DNA of 64,000 bases, from NCBI GenBank assembly GCA_027627225.1, contig CM051030.1, forward strand, positions 1,240,001-1,304,000, written 5' to 3'. This document shows, in pieces, positions 58,608 through 64,000 of the stretch. Numbering within the stretch: position 1 is the first letter of the stretch; each line of letters begins with the position of its first letter. Under the pieces are notes generated by a model that worked only from the letters and a program-made list of their open reading frames with translations, was not told the origin of the DNA and made no database searches. The translations under genes and the position numbers were made by a program. This stretch comes from Congeria kusceri. Lineage: Eukaryota; Mollusca; Bivalvia; Myida; Dreissenidae.

Positions 58608-61396
58608 GTAAGCATTTAATATATATCAGTTGTCATGACATGTATATGATAAAATATGTTGAAATTAAAAGCAGATACATTGACCCGGAAGTTATTTTGA
58701 TGTCAATTTTCTTTGTTTACAAATCCATACCAACAACAATAGTCAATTGCGGTTTATTAAAAATGTCAAGACAGATTCTCAGCAAAGTCAATGCTGTACA
58801 ATTCCTGTTGAATATTGACTAGTCGAGAACATTATTTTTAGAAGAAAACCATTGAGTTTTCTATACTAGTACTACCAAGAATGCAAAAAAAAAATTCAAT
58901 TCTCAATTAGTCACTTCGGTGCCCAAAATGAATGCTGAGATAACATTTTCAATTCTCAATTAGTCACTTCGGTGCCCAAATTGAACGAAAGATCATTGAA
59001 AAGCTCCCCGTGTAGGGACTGAACTCACGGCCTACTAATCTCAAGGCCGACACCATATTTAATTACACCACTTCAAATTTAATTTATTTTTGTATAATAA
59101 AATTGTATGTTTTTTTACCTGTAATTAATTATGACATTTAATTTATGAAAATGTTCTGATTGTGTTGATTGCATTGTAGTTTAGTGATAATATCCTATCT
59201 AAACTACTCAAAATGCATTTCAGGATCTCGGACATGTTCACTGACAGCGGGCTGGCTATTCTTTGACTTTGCCCAGCAGGTTTACATTCCCTATCATTAT
59301 TAAACGGTAACCATAATAATTACTTTGGTTTTAAACTTTCACCATTAACAGTATTTTCAGATTGTTGTGATCATAGCTATTGCAAAGATGTAATAATGTT
59401 CAAATGTTCATGATTGTGTATTCCGTAAATTCTCGCGTATAGGACGCCCCCGCGTATAAGACGCACTTAAAAATTGAGATCCCAATTTGTGGGAAATAAA
59501 ATCTGCTATTTGAAAGCTTTCAAACATTAAAATCCTAAATTTTGCATCCTTTGTTTTTGACACTGAAAATATTTTTGTCGTGAAAATCACAATGTGGATA
59601 TATTACACTAGTTGTGTTTTCGCTGTATTGAGAGGTGTTGAGATGTCTCAAGGGTCAACACCTTTAATTACACCATAAGCGCTAATTGTCTGTTTGACAA
59701 ACACGGTCAGTTTTGCAAGTATCATCAATGACACCATCCTTTTTGTTTGCAAAGCAGTATAAATGGTGTGAAGTAGTTTGTCTGGTGGTGTTTACACTAT
59801 AGTTCATTTAACCCTGGCAACTATTTATTTTTATCCACAACATTTACACATAGATGATTATAAGTTTCGGTTTTTAAGTATCTGGTTCTCAAATCAAATA
59901 AACAGGGCTCCAGATCAGCATTTAATGCAGATAACTAATATTGGTCACTGACTGTGGTAAGTCATGCAAATGATCAATGACCAATTTAAGACTTGTGTGC
60001 AAGTACTGGTAATATTGAGCACACTTTATACCTGATAAGTCAGTTGAATAAAGATTTCTAAAATTGACAAAATACATGACCATCTGCAATTATGAACAGA
60101 ACAAAGATTTGGAAACTACCATACCTTTATAGTTTTGTAGATTCAGTTCTACATTTGCAATATATACTGCTGGTGTTGATGATACATTCACAAGTGTCCA
60201 TGTAAGTCAGTAAAGCACAAATGTGGCCCGTCGTGGGAAAACCGGACTTAATGCATGTGCGTAAAGTGTCATCCCGGATTAGCCTTTGCAGTCTGCAGAA
60301 TTAGCCTGTGCGGACTGCACTTTACGCACATGCATTATGACCGGTTTTCTCATGACGTGCCACAAATTTTTTTTAATGTGTAGTTCAGATTTTTAATGCG
60401 TAAATACGTAAGTACGCGCTTTATCTGGAGTTCTGAATAGAGTTAACACACAATGATCCTTCTGTGCATGCTTAATTTGCCATTTGTAGATTTTTACGCA
60501 ATAAGTATGATGCTTAATGCACATATCTAGTTCAATTTGTAATGTGCTCATCTTGTGACAATTTGTTTCAGGTTTGCATAATACAGTAGAGTACAGTATG
60601 ATGATTGCTGAGCACATGAAATTTGCTCCTGATAAATATTTCAGTATATGGAAGAACAATGGAGGAAACATTGATTTAGAAACTACAGGTAATCTGTCAC
60701 TATTATGTCACTATTCATTAATGCAGTTTATGTTTTCCTATGACAATAGATATTGTGTGTCAGATGTCTTCATTTATCAGATACATTTATTATTAAAATT
60801 ATTATCCATAAAGTTTTAAGACAACAGTAATGTTGTTATTTTATTATGAGTGTCTTGTAAATTCTTGTATATTAACACACATGCACATTATTTATTTAAT
60901 GAGCTTCATTTTAATAAAATATTCAACAAATAATTTTGATTGAAGATTTTGGGTATTTAAAATTGCAGGATGTAGCGAGCAGTGTGAGAAGATCATCATG
61001 GAATGGCCCAGCAGTGTGAGAAGATCGTCACGGAATGGCCCAGCAGTGTAAGAAGATCGTCACGGACTGGCCCAGCAGTGTGAGAAGATCGTCACGTTAT
61101 GGCCCAGCAGTGTGAGAAGATCGTCACGGAATGGCCCAGCAGTGTGAGAAGATCGTCACGTTATGGCCCAGCAGTGTGAGAAGATCGTCACGGAATGGCC
61201 CAGCAGTGTGAGAAGATCGTCACGGAATGGCCCAGCAGTGTGAGAAGATCGTCACGGAATGGCCCAGCAGTGTGAGAAGATTATCACGGAATGGCCCAGC
61301 AGTGTGAGAAGATCGTCACGGAATGGCCCAGCAGTGTGAGAAGATCGTCATGTAATGGCCCAGCAGTATGAGAAGATCGTCACGGAATGGCCCTAA
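58497..61396 (+). CDS. P1: unrecognised plus-strand gene, incomplete model
   Basis: Three exons are proposed: 58497-58607, 60572-60688 and 60969-61396. The first starts at CCAAAATGG (good Kozak context) and encodes 37 residues with a hydrophobic segment (LLCTLLILPFIFDWFWI), perhaps a signal anchor. The second encodes an acidic, Met-rich stretch (EYSMMIAEHMKFAPDKYF). It joins the third in phase, which begins CSEQCEKIIMEWP. The first exon ends in phase 0 but the second needs phase 1, so at least one middle exon is missing from the model. The third exon is disrupted by 13 copies of a 32-bp repeat made of its own sequence; read directly, the frame ends at a TAA in the third unit (61049), while the last unit would end EWP and TAA at 61394. 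AATAAA lies at 61722-61727. I do not recognise the family. It could be a gene with a variable C-terminus or one recently damaged. Confidence 0.5.
58890..59080 (-). repeat. Possible tRNA-derived SINE in P1 intron
   Basis: On the minus strand 'GTGGTGTAATTAAATATGG' and 'GTGAGTTCAGTCCCTACACG' resemble A and B boxes. Next to it a phrase 'tcaattagtcacttcggtgc' is repeated twice about 54 bp apart. Confidence 0.4.
60223..60363. mobile_element. 141-bp palindromic MITE in P1 intron
   Basis: 'gtggcccgtcgtgggaaaac' at the left is matched inversely by 'ggttttctcatgacgtgccac' at the right. Inner arms 'gcatgtgcgtaaagtg' and 'cactttacgcacatgcat' pair closely around 'ttagcctttgcagtctgcag'. Confidence 0.85.
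60572..60688 (+). CDS. P1 internal exon
   Basis: Acceptor TTGTTTCAG, donor GTAATC, 117 nt, phase 1 to phase 1. It is fully open only in this frame at the acceptor. Confidence 0.55.
60969..61396 (+). CDS. P1 last coding exon, with internal minisatellite
   Basis: The acceptor ATTGCAG joins in phase and gives CSEQCEKIIMEWP. The repeat units then run through the other frames and stop. Twelve extra units of 32 bp equal 384 bp, so the frame at the final unit is the original one. Confidence 0.5.
60975..61394. repeat. 32-bp minisatellite, 13 copies, derived from the P1 last exon
   Basis: 'cagcagtgtgagaagatcgt' plus 'cacggaatggcc' recurs every 32 bp from 60981 to 61365, with a few substitutions. On the plus strand one unit spells EQCEKIVTEWP. 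Confidence 0.97.
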
Positions 61397-61721
61397 CTCA
61401 GCATATGTTGTGGATGAGACACTAAATTTCTATTATTGAAGACAGTGTTAGGCCAATGCTGTGTGCCGTTGAAGGGGTTATTGCAACAACTTCATGCTCA
61501 CCTCAATTGACCCAGGATTTGTAACATGTAAAGAAAGGTGTCAACATTGGTACCATACTCAATTCAGTCACTACTCCCAGTTGTCATCACAGGTCCAAGT
61601 CTTAAGGACAGTGAAATTTGTACAACTATATACATGAATTTTGCAGGTCTGATTAGCCTCAAAATGTATACTTGCTCTTTGCAAAATGTTAAAAGGCCAA
61701 GTAAATTGTTTTTTGAGATTG

Positions 61722-61727
61722 AATAAA
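61722..61727 (+). terminator. Candidate P1 polyadenylation signal
   Basis: AATAAA lies about 330 bp past the last P1 stop. No other support. Confidence 0.35.
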
Positions 61728-61739
61728 TGTGATGAACAT

Positions 61740-63090
61740 TTAATTTTTGTTTCAATTGTGTTGTTATATGTGATCAATGTGAAGGACACTTTATTACCAT
61801 GGTAATGTTCAATGTGTCAACATTTGTCAATTTGGTAATGTTTTATATTTATATTAATAAACAACATATTTTTCAAATGTCTACTCGCAATATGCCAGAA
61901 ATGTTACTTTGTATTGTCTCTCTTAATTATTCCACTAACAGTCAGAAAAGTGTAAAAACAATACCAACATCAATAGAAAAATCATGTTTTCGTACTTTTG
62001 TTACCATGGCAACGAACACTATATAACCGTTGTTGATCAGTTTACCTGCTGACTAATTTTAGTATCTGATATATAAAATTGTATGTTAATCAGAACATAA
62101 TGCAATTTTGTTGGAAGGTATACTGCAAACACTTTGACATGCTTGTAAGAATTAAACATTCTTACAACTGGATAAAGAATTTTTGTTATTTTTCCAAATA
62201 ATCGACCACACTAAAAATGCTCTATTTTTTTTATTATGAATGCCAGTATCATAAAATTTTCAGAATTTGCTCCTGAAACGTTGCTCTTTAAAAAAAAAAG
62301 AAAGAATCTAAAAATGTGATTTTTGAACCATAGTACCCATTTTCCCAGCTGCTGCCACAATTATATGAAAAGACGTGCACATCTGTAGTGCAAAATATAA
62401 AGGCACATGCAATGCGTTACAAGTTAAGACAAACATTAAGGGTTAAATGCATTTTAATGCAAAGATATAACATAATGCAATTTGATCGAAAGAACAGAGC
62501 TCGCCGAAAGATCACGGTAAATATTCGGATATAATACAGGATACCACGATGATCAGCAACCTAGATGTTTCCTGGCGTATGGTATATAAAAGCTTTTAAC
62601 ATATACGTTGGCAAGTTTTCCAGGCTATATTATATCTGGTTTAAAGTTTCATTTAAAATTTGACACTTTTACCTTTTGTCTGGCTATACTGTACAGATAA
62701 AAAATGGCGAATGTTTTATCCATCCACAAGTATGTGGATAAAAAAGGTGCGGCATATCTTTTACACTTTCATTTTGATGAAATAACTGTGTGGAAAAGCA
62801 TTATAGATTTGTCTACCTTAACCGTGTAATTGCTTGCAAATTTGAAACCATATTTTTTGGCGTTGTGATGAAGTTGAATTTCAAGGTGATTGATAATGAC
62901 TTTTTATATATTCGAAATATACATTTGCATACGTACATACACCAATAATTTATCCGAATACAGGTTTATACGTGTTTAAATAATACGTGTGAGAATGTGT
63001 CCACTTGACGTCAACATTCTTTAGTAACGTGTTCACCAGGAGTAAGTGTCAACTTCTTCGCATTGATAACGTCATACCCTTTGCGCGAAG
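61740..63090. other. AT-rich DNA between P1 and R5, no feature seen
   Basis: No family exon or array is seen. 63010-63130 resembles the 3' flanks of R2 and R3 ('caacattctttagtaacgtg', 'gaactttgctggttgg') and is probably R5 3' UTR. Confidence 0.5.
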
Positions 63091-63098
63091 CATACAAT

Positions 63099-63251
63099 TT
63101 AGTCTTTGATTCTTTCATGAACTTTGCTGGTTGGAATGTGATTGTAATTACTTTCTTCGCCTTTTGCGTGTGCAGCTAATGTAGCTGCAGCCGTGTCGTA
63201 GTCATTGATTGCTGTGGTGTAATGAGTCTTCCCCTGTCCTTTGACATGGTC
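63099..63251 (-). pseudogene. R5 tail continuation beyond the stop, frame conserved
   Basis: In the same frame the sequence continues DHVKGQGKTHYTT, INDYDTAAATLAA, SNYNHIPTSKVHERIKD and stops at 63099-63101 (TAA). The YNHI end is shared with R2 and R4. Confidence 0.75.
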
Positions 63252-64000
63252 TTAGTCCCCGTTTCCGTGAGCAACTTTCACATTCGAAGCCAATGCTGTA
63301 GTTGTGTTATAGTCGTTGCTTATTGTGATGTTATGTTTATGACCAAGTCCTTTGACATGGTCGTAGTCCGCGTTTCCCTGAGCATCTCTCGCCTTCGAAG
63401 CCAATGCTGCAGTTGTGTTATATGCTGCAGTTGTGTTATAGTCGTTGCTTATTGTGATGTTATGTTTATGACTCAGTCCTTTGACATGGTCGTAGTCCGC
63501 GTTTCCCTGAGCATCTCTCGCCTTCGAAGCCAATGCTGCAGTTGTGTTATATGCTGCAGTTGTGTTATAGTCGTTGCTTATTGTGATGTTATGTTTATGA
63601 CCCTGTCCTTTGACATGGTCGTAGTCCCCATTTCCCTGAGCATCTCTCGCCTTCGAAGCCAATGCTGCAGTTGTGTTATAGTCGTTGCTTATTGTGATGT
63701 TATGTTTATGACCCAGTCCTTTGACATGGTCGTAGTCACCATTTCCCTGAGCATCTCTCACCTTCGAAGCCAATACTGCAGTTGTGTTATAGTCGTTGCT
63801 TATTGTGATGTTATGTTTATGACCCAGTCCTTTGACATGGTCGTAGTCACCATTTCCCAGAGCATCTCTCGCCTTCGAAGCCAATGCTGCAGTTGTGTTA
63901 TAGTCGTTGCTTATTGTGATGTTATGTTTATGACCCAGTCCTTTGACATGGTCGTAGTCCCCATTTCCCTGAGCATCTCTCGCCTTCGAAGCCAATGCTG
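63252..64000 (-). CDS. R5: cytoplasmic tail exon of a further receptor, expanded 37-residue repeat, cut by the window edge
   Basis: The frame is open from the right edge to TAA at 63252-63254. It consists of at least six near-identical units of 37 residues (111 bp), each with GDYDHVKGLGHKHNI and ISNDYNTTAALASKARD; two units have an extra six residues (YNTTAA). This is the tail repeat seen once in R4 and twice in R2. Each unit offers a YDHV site of SH2-ligand type, so the tail is a multivalent tyrosine array. The stop replaces the Tyr codon of the last GDYDHV (GAC TAC to GAC TAA, one base). The ectodomain and membrane exons lie beyond the right edge. Membership of the family is by tail similarity and position, not by ectodomain. 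Confidence 0.75.
   Translation of the reverse strand, partial: ALASKARDAQGNGDYDHVKGLGHKHNITISNDYNTTAALASKARDALGNGDYDHVKGLGHKHNITISNDYNTTAVLASKVRDAQGNGDYDHVKGLGHKHNITISNDYNTTAALASKARDAQGNGDYDHVKGQGHKHNITISNDYNTTAAYNTTAALASKARDAQGNADYDHVKGLSHKHNITISNDYNTTAAYNTTAALASKARDAQGNADYDHVKGLGHKHNITISNDYNTTTALASNVKVAHGNGD

Noticed and set aside
59003..59078. tRNA gene on the minus strand
   Set aside because: B-box-like phrase but no cloverleaf or CCA-adjacent acceptor pairing; more like a SINE remnant.
59224..59280. Extra P1 exon (TCSLTAGWLFFDFAQQ)
   Set aside because: It has an acceptor-like CAG and a possible GTTTAC donor, but its frame fits neither the phase-0 end of exon 1 nor the next exon; kept out of the model.

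Overview
The window looks like nuclear DNA from a bivalve mollusc. It is AT-rich, its genes are split into small exons by GT-AG introns, and it is dense in minisatellites, foldback elements and dispersed repeats of the 'gtgacctagtttttgacccc' and 'cgctccataacttc' kinds that I associate with bivalve genomes. The species is inference. No bacterial, phage or organelle genes are seen. Most long ORFs are repeat artefacts; the real coding sequence lies in short exons that I located by splice sites, reading phase and comparison between copies.

The main content is a minus-strand tandem family of receptor-like genes, here called R1 to R5. R1 (1107-5333) is cut by the left edge, R2 (9480-16663) is complete and intact, R3 (20438-25864) is a pseudogene, R4 (30852/31158-53925) spans 23 kb, and R5 (tail exon from 63099) runs off the right edge. 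The R2 model has ten exons whose CDS sums to 1719 nt (572 aa plus stop). Its order is: short hydrophobic leader; first half of a C-type-lectin-like domain (CTLD); a two-exon WSC-like cysteine-rich module; second half of the same CTLD; a second CTLD-like domain over two exons; a Thr-rich stem; one membrane helix followed by Arg-Arg-Arg; and a 209-residue cytoplasmic tail with repeated tyrosine motifs (YNSI, YNKL, YDHV, YDTI, YNHI), including an ITAM-like YNKL-x7-YDHV pair. The WSC-like module is bounded by phase-1 introns, as if a symmetric exon pair was inserted inside a CTLD. This points to a cell-surface recognition and phosphotyrosine-signalling family, probably immune; that function is inference.

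The family is evolving fast. R1 exon 3 is broken by 18 copies of a 49-bp repeat made from its own coding sequence. R3 carries at least seven frameshifts or stops. R4 has an 11.4-kb array of about 105 copies of a 109-bp repeat in the intron before its tail exon, plus two in-frame TAA codons in the tail. R5 has at least six 37-residue tail repeats followed by a TAA at a motif tyrosine, after which the frame stays open.

One unrelated plus-strand gene, P1 (58497 to about 61.4 kb), lies between R4 and R5. Its last coding exon is also disrupted by a minisatellite (32 bp x 13) made from its own coding sequence.

Region by region: 0.2-1.1 kb dispersed repeats; 1.1-5.3 R1; 5.3-9.1 foldback and dispersed elements; 9.1-16.7 R2; 16.7-20.4 dispersed repeats; 20.4-25.9 R3; 25.9-30.8 transposon-like and dispersed repeats; 30.8-53.9 R4 with its satellite intron; 54-58.5 coding-compatible minisatellites and repeats; 58.5-61.7 P1; 63.1-64 R5 tail.
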